A DNA stretch of 64,000 bases, taken from the NCBI RefSeq assembly GCF_014678725.1, contig NZ_CP061497.1, positions 1,504,001 through 1,568,000 on the forward strand. The letters are read 5' to 3'. This document shows, piece by piece, positions 56,215 through 64,000 of this stretch. The position numbers and the translations under genes were made by a program. Each line of letters opens with the position of its first letter. Within the stretch, counting starts at the first letter, position 1. The DNA comes from Thermomonas sp. XSG (GTDB lineage Bacteria; Pseudomonadota; Gammaproteobacteria; Xanthomonadales; Xanthomonadaceae). The notes below the pieces were generated by a model. It saw only the letters and a list, made by a program, of their open reading frames with translations. It was not told the origin of the DNA and did no database searches.

Positions 56215-56913
56215 ATGTCGATGAAGACTGCCGTCCTGGCGTTGGCCGTGGGCCTGTCCCTGGTGGCCTGCAAGAAGCAGGACGATGCCGCCGCCGCAAC
56301 CGCAGGTGCCGGAGCCGCCGCCACCGAGGCTGCCACCGCACCCGCGCAACCCGCTGCCGCCGAAGCCACGCCCGTCGCCGAGGCGGCCACCCCGGCCGTT
56401 TCCATCTTCGACATCAACACGGTCCCGGTCAGCGACAAACCGCTGCCCGCGTGGCCTTACGTTTCGCTGCCGGCCGGCTACCAGTTCTATTACACCGAAG
56501 ACCTGCCCTCGCGGACCAAGGACCTGGCGCGCGTGCCGCTGTGGACCGGCGGCCAGCTGCTGTGGCTGGAAGGCAAGGTGTTCAGCGACGCGATCGACAA
56601 TGTCGACGGCAAGACCTACTCCAAGTTCGAGGTCCGCAAGAACGTCCAGCAGGCGATCGAAGGGCTGGGTGGCGTGCGCCTGGCCGAGCGCAGCCTGGAT
56701 GAAGCCACCTTCAAGGCGAACGAAAGCGCGCTGGATGATTTCCGCGGCGAGTTCGACCGTATCCGCGATGCCTACTGGTACGGCAACGACGCCGATACCT
56801 ATCTGATCCGTCGCGCCGACAAGGCCATCTGGATCGTGTTCCATTCCAGCAACAGCCGCGGCGGCCTGATGGTGGCCGAAGGCCCGCTGCCGGAAGCCCC
56901 GGCAAAACAGTAA
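56215..56913 (+). CDS. Hypothetical lipoprotein
   Basis: 232 residues, start ATG 56215 (ATG 56221 also fits). Lipoprotein signal (ALAVGLSLVACKKQD, Cys about 20), an Ala/Thr/Pro linker to about residue 65, then a folded domain of about 165 residues (LPAWPYVSLPAGYQFYYTEDLPSRTKDLARVPLW; DGKTYSKFEVRKNVQQAIEGLGGV; IRRADKAIWIVFHSSNSRGGLMVAE). It has the look of an OmpA-less domain found with envelope proteins, but I cannot name the family. It stands alone and ends at a strong terminator. Confidence 0.78.
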   Translation: MSMKTAVLALAVGLSLVACKKQDDAAAATAGAGAAATEAATAPAQPAAAEATPVAEAATPAVSIFDINTVPVSDKPLPAWPYVSLPAGYQFYYTEDLPSRTKDLARVPLWTGGQLLWLEGKVFSDAIDNVDGKTYSKFEVRKNVQQAIEGLGGVRLAERSLDEATFKANESALDDFRGEFDRIRDAYWYGNDADTYLIRRADKAIWIVFHSSNSRGGLMVAEGPLPEAPAKQ

Positions 56914-56927
56914 GCGCGTGCTGCGTG

Positions 56928-56961
56928 ACGAAGATGCCCGGCTTTGGCCGGGCATCTTCGT
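56928..56961 (+). terminator. Rho-independent terminator after the lipoprotein gene
   Basis: ACGAAGATGCCCGGC-TTTG-GCCGGGCATCTTCGT is a perfect 15-bp stem with a 4-nt loop, 14 nt after the stop. The T-tail is short, but stem strength suggests efficient termination. Confidence 0.8.
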
Positions 56962-57029
56962 TATTGCGGGGGCGATACACATCACGGCTGCCGCTAGAAT
57001 CACCGCTTTCGCAAACCATGGAGCGGCAG

Positions 57030-57518
57030 ATGCGTATGAACAAGAGCGGATTGGCAATCGGCGTGGCGTTGCTACTGCTGGCGGGCTGCAAGCAGCCTGC
57101 GGCGGACGCGGCCGCGACGGATGGGGCCGCGGCAGCGGTGGATGCGGCTGTCGGCGATGCGGCCGATGCCCCGGCGAGCGCCACGCCGCCCACGATCAGC
57201 AAGAACGATGCGATCAGCCTGGGCGTCGCGATGACCGCGGCAGTGGAGCTGTGCGGCCTCAGCAATGCGATCGAGTCGCAGGCCGCGCTGGCCAAGATGG
57301 CGGCCGAATCGGGCGCACCCTCCGCTGGCGAGATCGAGGCGATCTACCTGGCCGCCAAGGCGCAGGGCAAGGCCGCCCAGGCGCAGAACCCGGGCAAGTT
57401 CGAGCAGGAGTGCGCGGGCCTGCGCAAGATGGCCGACCCGGCCGAGGTCAAGAAGATGGAGCAGGCGGCCAAGGACCTGGAAGTCTGGGCCAAAAAGATG
57501 GAAGCCGAGGCGAAATAA
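57030..57518 (+). CDS. Hypothetical small lipoprotein
   Basis: 162 residues from ATG 57030, which has GGAG six nt upstream; ATG 57018 and 57036 are alternatives. Lipoprotein signal (GLAIGVALLLLAGCKQP, Cys about residue 20), a 35-residue Ala/Asp linker, then an alpha-helical domain with two Cys (AAVELCGLSNAIESQ and KFEQECAGLRKM) that may pair. No family recognised. It lies between two terminators, so it is monocistronic. Confidence 0.78.
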   Translation: MRMNKSGLAIGVALLLLAGCKQPAADAAATDGAAAAVDAAVGDAADAPASATPPTISKNDAISLGVAMTAAVELCGLSNAIESQAALAKMAAESGAPSAGEIEAIYLAAKAQGKAAQAQNPGKFEQECAGLRKMADPAEVKKMEQAAKDLEVWAKKMEAEAK

Positions 57519-57544
57519 GCGCCTGCCATGCGCGAACCCCGACG

Positions 57545-57569
57545 ACGCCCGGCACCCGCCGGGCGTTTT
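57545..57569 (+). terminator. Rho-independent terminator after the small lipoprotein gene
   Basis: ACGCCCGGC-ACCC-GCCGGGCGT followed by TTT; 9-bp GC-rich stem between the lipoprotein gene and the convergent tatD gene. Confidence 0.78.
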
Positions 57570-57580
57570 CGTTGCGGCCG

Positions 57581-58387
57581 TTACGCCGGCAGCCGGAAGA
57601 ACGCGGTCGCGGCCGCGCTGCTGCTGGCGGCGGTGGCGGCCACGTCCTCGCCACGGTCGCGCGCCAGCTCTTGGACGATGTGCGGCAGGAACGCCGGCTC
57701 GTTGCGGCGGTCCTTCGGCATCGGCCTGAGCGTGCGCGGCAGCAGGTAGGGTGCGTCGGTTTCCACCATCAGCCGGTGGGCGGGGATGCTCTTGACCAGT
57801 TCGCGCAGGTGCGCGCCGCGGCGCTCGTCGCAGAGCCAGCCGGTGATGCCGATGTACCAGTCGTTGTCGAGGTAGTCGAACAGTTCCTCGCGGGTGCCGG
57901 TGAAGCAGTGCACCACCGCCGGGCCGATCCGGCCGTCGAAGTTCTTCATCATCGCCATGAAGTCGGCGTGGGCGTCGCGCTGGTGCAGGAACAGCGGCTT
58001 GCCGACGCCGTCGACGGCAAGATCCACCGCGATCTGCAGCTGCTTCTCGAAGGCGCTGCGCTGCGCCGGCCGCGGCGAGAAGTCGCGGAAGTAGTCCAGC
58101 CCGCATTCGCCCACCGCCACCACTTCCGGATGCGCGTGCAGGGCGCGCATCTCGGCATCGCACTCGGCGGTGTATTCGGTCGCGTGGTGCGGATGCACGC
58201 CGGCGGTGGCGAACCACTCGCCGGGGCGGGTCAGCGCCAGTTCCAGCGCCTTCGGCGAATGCTCGCGCGAGGCGCCGGTGAGGATGGCCTGGCGCACGCC
58301 GGCATCGCGGGCGCGCTGCCACACCGCGTCGCGGTCGCGGTCGAAGCTGTCGTGGGTGAGGTTGAGGCCGATGTCGATGAGATTCAT
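57581..58387 (-). CDS. tatD: TatD-family metal-dependent hydrolase
   Basis: 268 residues. TIM-barrel metallohydrolase; TatD is a 3'-5' DNA exonuclease. Motifs: LIDIGLNLTH (N-terminal strand), TAGVHPHHATEY, VAVGECGLDYFRDFSP (metal-binding Glu), PLFLHQRDAHADF, VVHCFTGTREEL and LMVETDAPYLLPR (catalytic Asp). ATG 58387 is preferred over a longer frame that would read through the REP-like repeat. The first metal HxH is replaced by GLNLTH, as in part of this family. Divergent from hrpB. Confidence 0.92.
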   Translation of the reverse strand: MNLIDIGLNLTHDSFDRDRDAVWQRARDAGVRQAILTGASREHSPKALELALTRPGEWFATAGVHPHHATEYTAECDAEMRALHAHPEVVAVGECGLDYFRDFSPRPAQRSAFEKQLQIAVDLAVDGVGKPLFLHQRDAHADFMAMMKNFDGRIGPAVVHCFTGTREELFDYLDNDWYIGITGWLCDERRGAHLRELVKSIPAHRLMVETDAPYLLPRTLRPMPKDRRNEPAFLPHIVQELARDRGEDVAATAASSSAAATAFFRLPA

Positions 58388-58392
58388 CTGCC

Positions 58393-58478
58393 CATTGTAG
58401 GAGCGCACTGCAAGGGCGCGATGCTCGTTGCGTGATCTGGCGAACGCGTTCGCGCCCGTTCCGTGCGCTCCTACAATG
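58393..58478. repeat. REP-like inverted repeat between tatD and hrpB
   Basis: CATTGTAGGAGCGCAC (58393-58408) and its exact inverse GTGCGCTCCTACAATG (58463-58478) are separated by 54 nt that contain a second inverted pair, GGGCGCGA and TCGCGCCC. The GTAGGAGCGC word is characteristic of palindromic repeats spread in Xanthomonas, Stenotrophomonas and Pseudomonas genomes. It occupies the whole divergent promoter space. Confidence 0.8.
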
Positions 58479-58483
58479 GCCGC

Positions 58484-60970
58484 ATGCAATTCCCCATCAC
58501 CGCGCTGCTGCCCGACATCCTCGCGTCACTGGACGCGCAGCCGCGGCTGGTGCTGGAAGCGCCGCCGGGTGCGGGCAAGACCACGCAGGTGCCGCTGGCG
58601 CTGCTGGCCGCGCCGTGGCTTGCGGGCCGCAGGATCGTGATGCTGGAGCCGCGCCGGGTCGCTGCGCGCGCGGCCGCCGGCTTCATGGCCCAGCAGCTGG
58701 GGGAAGCGGTCGGCGAGACCGTGGGTTATCGCATCCGCTTCGAAAACAGGGTCGGGCCGAACACCCGCATCGAGGTCGTCACCGAGGGCATCCTCACCCG
58801 CATGCTGCAGGACGACCCGCTGCTGGAGGGCGTGGGCGCCATCCTGTTCGACGAGTTCCACGAGCGCCACCTGGCCGGCGACCTCGGGCTGGCGCTGGCG
58901 CTGGACGTGCAGGCAGGGTTGCGCGAGGACCTGCGGATCGTGGTGATGTCGGCGACGCTGGACGGCGAGCGGCTGGCGTCGTTCCTCGATGCGCCGCGGC
59001 TGTCGAGTGCGGGGCGCAGCTTTCCGGTCGAGATCGCGCATTTCCCGGCGCGCCGCGACGAGGCGCTGGAACAGCAGGCGCGGCGCGCCATCGAACACGC
59101 GCTGGCCGCGCATCGGGGCGACGTGCTGGTGTTCCTGCCGGGGCGGCGCGAGATCGCCAGGATGGAGGCGCTGCTGGCCAATGCCGGCGTTGCCGCCGAC
59201 GTGTTGCCGCTGCACGGCGACCTGCCCGTCGAACAGCAATCACGCGTGCTGCAACCCGCGCCCGATGGCCGTCGACGCGTGGTGCTGGCCACCAATGTCG
59301 CGGAATCGTCGGTCACGCTGCCCGGCGTGCGGGTGGTGATCGACAGCGGGTTGGCGCGCGAGCCGCGTTTCGATCCAAACAGCGGCTTCTCGCGGCTGGA
59401 CAGCGTGACGATCTCGCAGGCCAGCGCCGACCAGCGCGCCGGCCGCGCCGGCCGCGTGGCGGACGGCTTCGCCTATCGGCTGTGGCCGCAGTCGCAGCGG
59501 CTGGAGCCGCAGCGCAAGCCGGAGATCGCGCAGGTGGAGCTGGCCGCGCTGGCGCTGGAGCTGGCGGCCTGGGGCAGCAGCGAACTGCGCTTCGTCGATC
59601 CGCCGCCCTCGGGCGCGCTGGCCGCAGGCAGGGACCTGTTGCAGCGGCTGGATGCATTGCGCGACGGCAAGCTCACCGCGCGCGGCAGGCGCATGCTGGC
59701 GCTGGGCACGCATCCGCGACTTGCCGCGATGCTGCTGGCAACCGATGCCCCCGCACGAATCGCTCTGGCCTGCGATCTGGCGGCGCTGGTGGAGGCGCGC
59801 GATCCGCTGCGCAGCCGCTCCGATGCACTGGCTGAGCGCTGGCAGGCATTGGCCGCGTTCCGCAATGGGCGCGTGCCTGCCGACGCCAACCGTTCCGCGC
59901 TGGCCGCCATCGACGCCGCAGCGAAACAGTGGCGTCGTCGCCTGCGCTGCGATGCATCGCCGCCGGCCGCGGTGCCGGCGCATGCGCTGGGCGACCTGCT
60001 CGCGCATGCCTTTCCCGATCGCATCGCGAAGCAGCATCCGCAGGACCCGCGCCGCTACCAGCTGGCGAACGGGCGGATGGCGCGGTTGTTCGATGATTCC
60101 GCGCTGTATGGCGAGCCGTGGCTGGTGGCCAGCGAACTGCGCTTCGAGGCCAAGGACGCGCTGCTGCTGCGCGCCGCGCCGGTGGACGAGGCGCTGCTGC
60201 GCGCGGAGTTCGCGACGCATTTTTCCGACGCCGACGAAGTGCGTTGGGATGCGGAGAAGCGCGCGCTGCGCAGCGAACGGGTCGAGCGCTTCGACGGCAT
60301 CGTGCTGGCGGTGAAATCCGCCGGCCGGGTCGATCCGGCGCAGGCCGCGCGTGCGCTGACGGCGGCCGTTCGCGAGCTGGGCCTGACGGTGTTGCCATGG
60401 AGCGATGGCCTGTCGCAATGGCGCATCCGCGTGGCCTGCCTGCGCAGCTGGATGCCGGAACTGGGCCTGCCGGACCTATCCGACGCCGCGCTGCTGGGTA
60501 CGCTGGAGCGCTGGCTGCAGCCCGGGTTCGCCGGCAAGACCCGGCTGGATGCGCTGGACAGCGCCGAGCTGGCCGAAGCGCTGAAGTCCGGCATCGACTG
60601 GAACCTGCGCCAGCGCATCGACCAGCTGGCGCCGACCCGGATCGCGGTGCCGTCGGGGCTGGAGCGCGGCATCGAATACCGGCTGGACGACCACGGCGAG
60701 CCGGCGCCGCCGGTGCTGGCGGTGAAGCTGCAGGAGCTGTTCGGGCTGGCGCAGACCCCGCGCATCGCCGACGGCCGGGTGTCCCTGCTGCTGCACCTGC
60801 TCTCGCCCGGCGGCAAGCCATTGCAGGTGACCGCCGACCTGCATAACTTCTGGGCAAGCACCTATGCCGAGGTCAGGAAGGAAATGAAGGGCCGCTACCC
60901 ACGCCATCCGTGGCCTGACGACCCGTGGAACGCGGTGGCCACCCACCGGGCGAAACCACGCGGCACGTAA
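58484..60970 (+). CDS. hrpB: ATP-dependent helicase HrpB
   Basis: 828 residues. DEAH-box-type RNA helicase of the HrpA/B group. Motif I LVLEAPPGAGKTTQVPLALL (Lys32), Ia MLEPRRVAARAAA, motif II ILFDEFHERHLAGD, motif III VMSATLDG, motif V VVLATNVAESSVTLPGVRVVIDSG and motif VI QASADQRAGRAGRVADGFAYRLW. The HrpB C-terminal domain ends with HPWPDDPWNAVATHRAKPR. ATG 58484 is preferred over one at 58463 inside the repeat. In xanthomonads HrpB has been linked to mRNA processing and adherence. Confidence 0.94.
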   Translation: MQFPITALLPDILASLDAQPRLVLEAPPGAGKTTQVPLALLAAPWLAGRRIVMLEPRRVAARAAAGFMAQQLGEAVGETVGYRIRFENRVGPNTRIEVVTEGILTRMLQDDPLLEGVGAILFDEFHERHLAGDLGLALALDVQAGLREDLRIVVMSATLDGERLASFLDAPRLSSAGRSFPVEIAHFPARRDEALEQQARRAIEHALAAHRGDVLVFLPGRREIARMEALLANAGVAADVLPLHGDLPVEQQSRVLQPAPDGRRRVVLATNVAESSVTLPGVRVVIDSGLAREPRFDPNSGFSRLDSVTISQASADQRAGRAGRVADGFAYRLWPQSQRLEPQRKPEIAQVELAALALELAAWGSSELRFVDPPPSGALAAGRDLLQRLDALRDGKLTARGRRMLALGTHPRLAAMLLATDAPARIALACDLAALVEARDPLRSRSDALAERWQALAAFRNGRVPADANRSALAAIDAAAKQWRRRLRCDASPPAAVPAHALGDLLAHAFPDRIAKQHPQDPRRYQLANGRMARLFDDSALYGEPWLVASELRFEAKDALLLRAAPVDEALLRAEFATHFSDADEVRWDAEKRALRSERVERFDGIVLAVKSAGRVDPAQAARALTAAVRELGLTVLPWSDGLSQWRIRVACLRSWMPELGLPDLSDAALLGTLERWLQPGFAGKTRLDALDSAELAEALKSGIDWNLRQRIDQLAPTRIAVPSGLERGIEYRLDDHGEPAPPVLAVKLQELFGLAQTPRIADGRVSLLLHLLSPGGKPLQVTADLHNFWASTYAEVRKEMKGRYPRHPWPDDPWNAVATHRAKPRGT

Positions 60971-61031
60971 CGCACCCCTCACGCGGAAGCGCCATACTGC
61001 CGGCGTGACGATAGAAGCCGAGGAGCAGCAC

Positions 61032-61355
61032 ATGGGCAAGTTGGAACGCACCCAGGATCGGACCCTGGAACTGTTGGCCGACGTGGGCGAAGGCCTGCGC
61101 AGGAAGCTGCCGGACAAGGCCGTGCAGTGGGTCGAAACCGGCGCGGCGCTGGGTGCGCTGCGGGTCGGCACCAAGGTGGCGGGCAAGTTCGTGCGCCGCA
61201 ACCCGGTGCTGGTCGGGGCCGCGGTGGTCGGCGCCGGCCTGCTGTGGCTGGCGGCCCGGCAGCGCTCCAAGCGCAAGGAAGTGATCGAAGGGGATGCCAA
61301 ACAGGTGCGGGCGTTGCGCCGCGGCGAATACGAGCGCGACGACTACGGCGTCTGA
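61032..61355 (+). CDS. Hypothetical protein with glycine-rich helix
   Basis: 107 residues from ATG 61032, with GAGGAG six nt upstream (GTG 61005 is an alternative). A charged N-terminal helix (KLERTQDRTLELLADVGEGLRRKLPD) leads to an amphipathic/hydrophobic stretch (GALRVGTKVAGKFV; PVLVGAAVVGAGLLWLAARQ) and a basic tail ending DDYGV. It resembles small membrane-associated proteins of the ElaB/DUF883-like type, without a firm match. It overlaps the convergent kinase gene by 13 nt. Confidence 0.7.
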   Translation: MGKLERTQDRTLELLADVGEGLRRKLPDKAVQWVETGAALGALRVGTKVAGKFVRRNPVLVGAAVVGAGLLWLAARQRSKRKEVIEGDAKQVRALRRGEYERDDYGV

Positions 61356-62476
61356 GGCCGGGCGCAGCGTTCATTGCAGTCGGCGCGCGGCAGCTCGAGC
61401 AGGAAGCGCGCGCCGCCGCCCTCGCGGTCCTCGTACCAGAGCCGGCCGCCGGCGTTGGCGACGGTCTGCCGGGCCAGCGCCAGCCCCAGTCCACTGGAAG
61501 CCGGTGCCGCCGGATCGTCGCCGTTAACGCGCTGGAACGGTTTGAATAGGCGCTGCCGGAAGTCCTCAGGGATGCCGGGGCCGCGGTCTTCCACCACCAA
61601 CCGCCACGCGCCATCCGCACCCGGCACGGCGTACAGGCGCAATTCGCCACCGTCGCGGGCGTATTTCAGCGCGTTGCTTACCAGGTTTTCGCAGATCTGG
61701 CGCAGTACGTCCGCGCCCACGGCCACGCAGGCGTCGGCGGGCGCCTCCACGTCCAGCTGCATGCCGTTCGCCTCCAGCTGCGCCTCATAGCGCGCGGCCA
61801 GCCACCGCAGAGTGTCGTCCAGATATGCGCAGGCATCGGCGGGCGGTGCCTCGCCGTCGGCTGGCCGTGACTGGCCTTCCAGGTAGCTGCGGATGTGGCC
61901 CAGCGCCTCGCGCGCGCTGTCCTCGATGATCCGCAGGTAGCGCGGCACGCGCTCCGGCGCGGCGTCCGGCAGCGCCAGCATCTCGCAGGCGAACAGCACG
62001 CTGGCCAGCGGATTCTTGAGATCGTGCGCCACCAGATCGACCAGTTGCTGGCGTTCCCGGGCCACCTGTGCCAGCCGATCGCGGGTCAGCTTCAGGCGCA
62101 GGTGCACCTGCGTTCGCGCCAGCAGCTCCTCGGGCGGGCAGCTGCCGTCGATGTAGTCCATCGCGCCGGCGGCGAAGGCGCGCAGCAGGCGCTGCTGGTC
62201 GGGCGTGGACGTCACCACGATGGCCGGAATCTGCCGCAGCTGCGGCTGCGCGTGCAGGGCCGCCAGCAGGTCGGCCCCGCCCGTCCCCGGAATCGGCAGG
62301 TTCAGCAGGATCAGGTCCGGCGCCTCGCTGGCTGCGAGTTCCAGTGCCTGCGCGCCACTGGTGGCTACCAGCAGGGTGTGGCCGTGCCGGCGCAGCTGGG
62401 TGATCAGCGGAATCTCCGCGTCCGCCGGGGCGGTGATCAGGAGGATTCGACCGGTGTGTGCGATCAGGTTCGGCAT
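61343..62476 (-). CDS. Hybrid histidine kinase with degenerate N-terminal receiver
   Basis: 377 residues, cytoplasmic, no membrane helix. Residues about 10-125 form a receiver fold (ILLITAPADAEIPLITQLRRHGHTLLVATSGAQALEL; PDLILLNLPIPGTGGADLL), but the phosphoacceptor Asp is Asn and the N-terminal acidic pair is missing. A kinase core follows: H box VDLVAHDLKNPLASVLFA, N box CENLVSNALKYAR, G1 VVEDRGPGIPEDF and G2 ASSGLGLALARQ. ATG 62476 is chosen; the longer frame lacks family features. No partner regulator is adjacent, so it is an orphan. Confidence 0.88.
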   Translation of the reverse strand: MPNLIAHTGRILLITAPADAEIPLITQLRRHGHTLLVATSGAQALELAASEAPDLILLNLPIPGTGGADLLAALHAQPQLRQIPAIVVTSTPDQQRLLRAFAAGAMDYIDGSCPPEELLARTQVHLRLKLTRDRLAQVARERQQLVDLVAHDLKNPLASVLFACEMLALPDAAPERVPRYLRIIEDSAREALGHIRSYLEGQSRPADGEAPPADACAYLDDTLRWLAARYEAQLEANGMQLDVEAPADACVAVGADVLRQICENLVSNALKYARDGGELRLYAVPGADGAWRLVVEDRGPGIPEDFRQRLFKPFQRVNGDDPAAPASSGLGLALARQTVANAGGRLWYEDREGGGARFLLELPRADCNERCARPQTP

Positions 62477-62553
62477 CGTGAGGTTACCGGGCCGGGCAAC
62501 GCGGCCAAAGGTAGCAAACGCGAAATGACGCGCATCAGCACCCGGGAAGGGAC

Positions 62554-63096
62554 TCAGGGGCCTCCGGCATGCCGCCATTGGCCGGGTTGCAGGCCATCGA
62601 GCCGGTGCGGCCCCACCGCCACCCGCACCAGCCGCAGCGTGGGTAGCCCGACCGCGGCGGTCATCCGCCGCACCTGGCGGTTGCGGCCTTCATGGATCAC
62701 CAGCTCCAGCCAGGCATCAGGTACGGTCTTGCGGAACCGCACCGGCGGATCGCGCGGCCACAGCGCCGGCGCGTCCAGCCGCCGTGCCTGCGCCGGACGG
62801 GTGGGGCCGTCGCTGAGCGTCACGCCCTCGCGCAGCTGCTGCAGCTGCGCATCGTCGGGCGTGCCTTCCACCTGTACCCAGTAGGTCTTCGGCTGCTTGT
62901 GGGCGGGATCGGTCAGACGGTGGGCCAGGCGACCGTCGTCGGTGAGCAGCAGCAGGCCTTCTGAATCGAAATCCAGCCGCCCCGCCGGATACACCCCCGC
63001 CGGCAGGCCGAATCCTGCCAGCGTCGGGCGCAGCGGCTGGCTGCGGTCGGTGAATTGGCAGAGCACGCCATAGGGCTTGTTGAAGGCGATCAGCAT
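62554..63096 (-). CDS. rluE: rRNA large-subunit pseudouridine synthase (RluE-like)
   Basis: 180 residues. Catalytic motif YPAGRLDFDSEGLLLLTDDGRLAH with the essential Asp; N-terminal MLIAFNKPYGVLCQFT and C-terminal ELVIHEGRNRQVRRMTAAVGLPTLRLVRVAVGPHRL are characteristic of RsuA/RluB/E/F enzymes. It lacks an S4 domain, as RluE does, which modifies U2457 of 23S rRNA in E. coli. ATG 63096 is preferred; a frame start at 63183 would add a nonconserved basic leader. Confidence 0.9.
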   Translation of the reverse strand: MLIAFNKPYGVLCQFTDRSQPLRPTLAGFGLPAGVYPAGRLDFDSEGLLLLTDDGRLAHRLTDPAHKQPKTYWVQVEGTPDDAQLQQLREGVTLSDGPTRPAQARRLDAPALWPRDPPVRFRKTVPDAWLELVIHEGRNRQVRRMTAAVGLPTLRLVRVAVGPHRLDGLQPGQWRHAGGP

Positions 63097-63225
63097 CGAC
63101 GCGTGGACGATCAACCTGTCCCGGGATGCGCAGGCGTCCGCCGCCGGGACGCGCAGCACCCGGCGCGTACTTGCGAATGCCATCGCCTCACGCCGGTGGG
63201 CTGTTGCATGGCGCGGGCCAACGGA

Positions 63226-64000
63226 TCAGGGCTTGCGGAAGCGCAGGGTCATGCGGTCGCTTTCGCCGATGGCGGCGTACTTCGCCTTGTCTGCCTCGTC
63301 GTGGCGGTTGGTGGGCGGCAGCGTCCACACGCCGTTGGGATGGTCGGCGCTGTCGGCCGGATTGGCGTTCACCTCGCTGCGCGCCTCCAGCACGAAGCCC
63401 GCGCGGGTGGCCAGATCGACCACCAGCGCCTCGGTCAGGTAGCCGGACTTCTTCATCGTGTCGAGGTCGGTGCCCGGCCTGGCGCGATGGTCCACCACGC
63501 CCAGCGTGCCACCCGGCTTGAGCGCGGCGAAGAAGGCCTGGAAGTAGGCGTCGGCGCTGCCTGCGGCCACCCAGTTGTGCACGTTGCGGAAGGTCAGTAC
63601 CGCATCGGCGCTGGCCGGCGCGCCCAGCGACGGCGCCTTGCTGTCGTACTCGACCAGGGTGGCGCGGCCGTAGCGCGCCGGATCCGCCGCGAACACCGCG
63701 CGCAGCGCGTTGCTGCGGCCCGGCGCGGGCGTCGCGCTGGCGGCGACGTAGCGGCCCGCATCGCGCAGGTACGGTGCCAGGATCGCGCTGTACCAGCCGC
63801 TGCCCGGGCTGATCTCGATGACGGTGTCGGTGGGCGTGAGGCCGAAGAACGCCAGCGTTTCGGCCGGGTGGCGGTAGCGGTCGCGGGCGCGCTGGGCGGC
63901 GTCGCGGCCGGGATCGGCCACTGCGGCCAGCAGCGCGGCGTCCGTCGCCGGCATGACCGCCCGCTCCTCGCTCGAAGACGTGGGCGTGCCGGCGCAGGCG
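63226..64000 (-). CDS. Class I SAM-dependent methyltransferase-like lipoprotein, 5' end beyond window
   Basis: At least 257 residues; the frame is open to base 64000. An internal ATG at 63954 would give 242 residues, but the codons before it read ACAGTPTSSSEERAV, which looks like the end of a lipobox (Ala-Cys) and a linker. The real start is therefore probably outside the window. The domain shows VIEISPGSGWYSAILAPYL (SAM motif I), DAVLTFRNVHNWV and ALKPGGTLGVVDHRA. Exported methyltransferase-fold proteins of this type are common in Proteobacteria; catalysis outside the cytoplasm is unproven. Confidence 0.82.
   Translation of the reverse strand, partial: ACAGTPTSSSEERAVMPATDAALLAAVADPGRDAAQRARDRYRHPAETLAFFGLTPTDTVIEISPGSGWYSAILAPYLRDAGRYVAASATPAPGRSNALRAVFAADPARYGRATLVEYDSKAPSLGAPASADAVLTFRNVHNWVAAGSADAYFQAFFAALKPGGTLGVVDHRARPGTDLDTMKKSGYLTEALVVDLATRAGFVLEARSEVNANPADSADHPNGVWTLPPTNRHDEADKAKYAAIGESDRMTLRFRKP

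Overview
The window is a GC-rich, densely coded bacterial chromosome segment spanning a replication origin. The order gyrB-recF-dnaN-dnaA on the minus strand, facing rpmH-rnpA-yidC-mnmE on the plus strand, is the gammaproteobacterial origin arrangement. The cluster tonB / exbB-exbD-exbD2 / pdxJ lies about 8 kb away. With the MFHVEH-encoding parS sites in and beside recF, this points to the Xanthomonadaceae/Lysobacteraceae (Luteimonas-, Lysobacter- or Xanthomonas-like). I cannot fix the genus from sequence alone. I see no rRNA, tRNA, insertion sequence, prophage or CRISPR array.

Layout: 1-1.8 kb holds rmuC (cut by the window edge) and a VIT-family metal transporter. 1.8-9.6 kb is a heavy-metal RND efflux locus (response regulator, sensor kinase, adaptor, pump, DUF3240 protein, TolC-like factor). 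9.7-16 kb holds a DUF5694 protein, an RlmI-like methyltransferase, a TerC membrane protein under a yybP-ykoY (Mn2+) riboswitch, a rhomboid protease, a YjdF-like protein and a patatin lipoprotein. 16-19.7 kb is a stress-type unit: folE, an ECF sigma factor and two small membrane proteins diverge from a Rieske/FAD oxidoreductase across a perfectly centred compound dyad. 19.7-29.5 kb is metabolic (Lrp/phhA, fbp, SLC13 permease, pirin, radical SAM, cardiolipin synthase, pdxJ). 29.6-34.2 kb is the TonB energising system with a TPR protein and an M48 lipoprotein protease.

34.3-44.9 kb is the origin region. oriC most likely lies in the dnaA-dnaN gap (DnaA boxes plus AT-rich stretches). Three identical parS palindromes lie within 1.2 kb, two of them inside recF. 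45-51 kb holds a TonB-domain lipoprotein and, on the minus strand, a run of seven closely spaced genes: four genes overlapping by 4 nt each (tiny membrane protein, two paralogous membrane proteins, XRE regulator), then a secreted hydrolase and a NatAB-type ABC exporter. A promoter with three copies of an 8-bp operator-like word precedes them.

51.3-64 kb holds an orphan lower-GC lipoprotein, a diguanylate cyclase, a ferredoxin-NADP reductase, a YadGH-type ABC exporter, two small lipoproteins, tatD and hrpB separated by a REP-like inverted repeat, a kinase with a degenerate receiver, an RluE-like pseudouridine synthase, and a methyltransferase running off the right edge.

The best candidates for undescribed biology are the symmetric folE/Rieske promoter with its ECF sigma operon (including an in-frame amber codon in one member) and the four-gene XRE/membrane-protein operon. 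Functions rest on motif recognition by eye; no database search was run.
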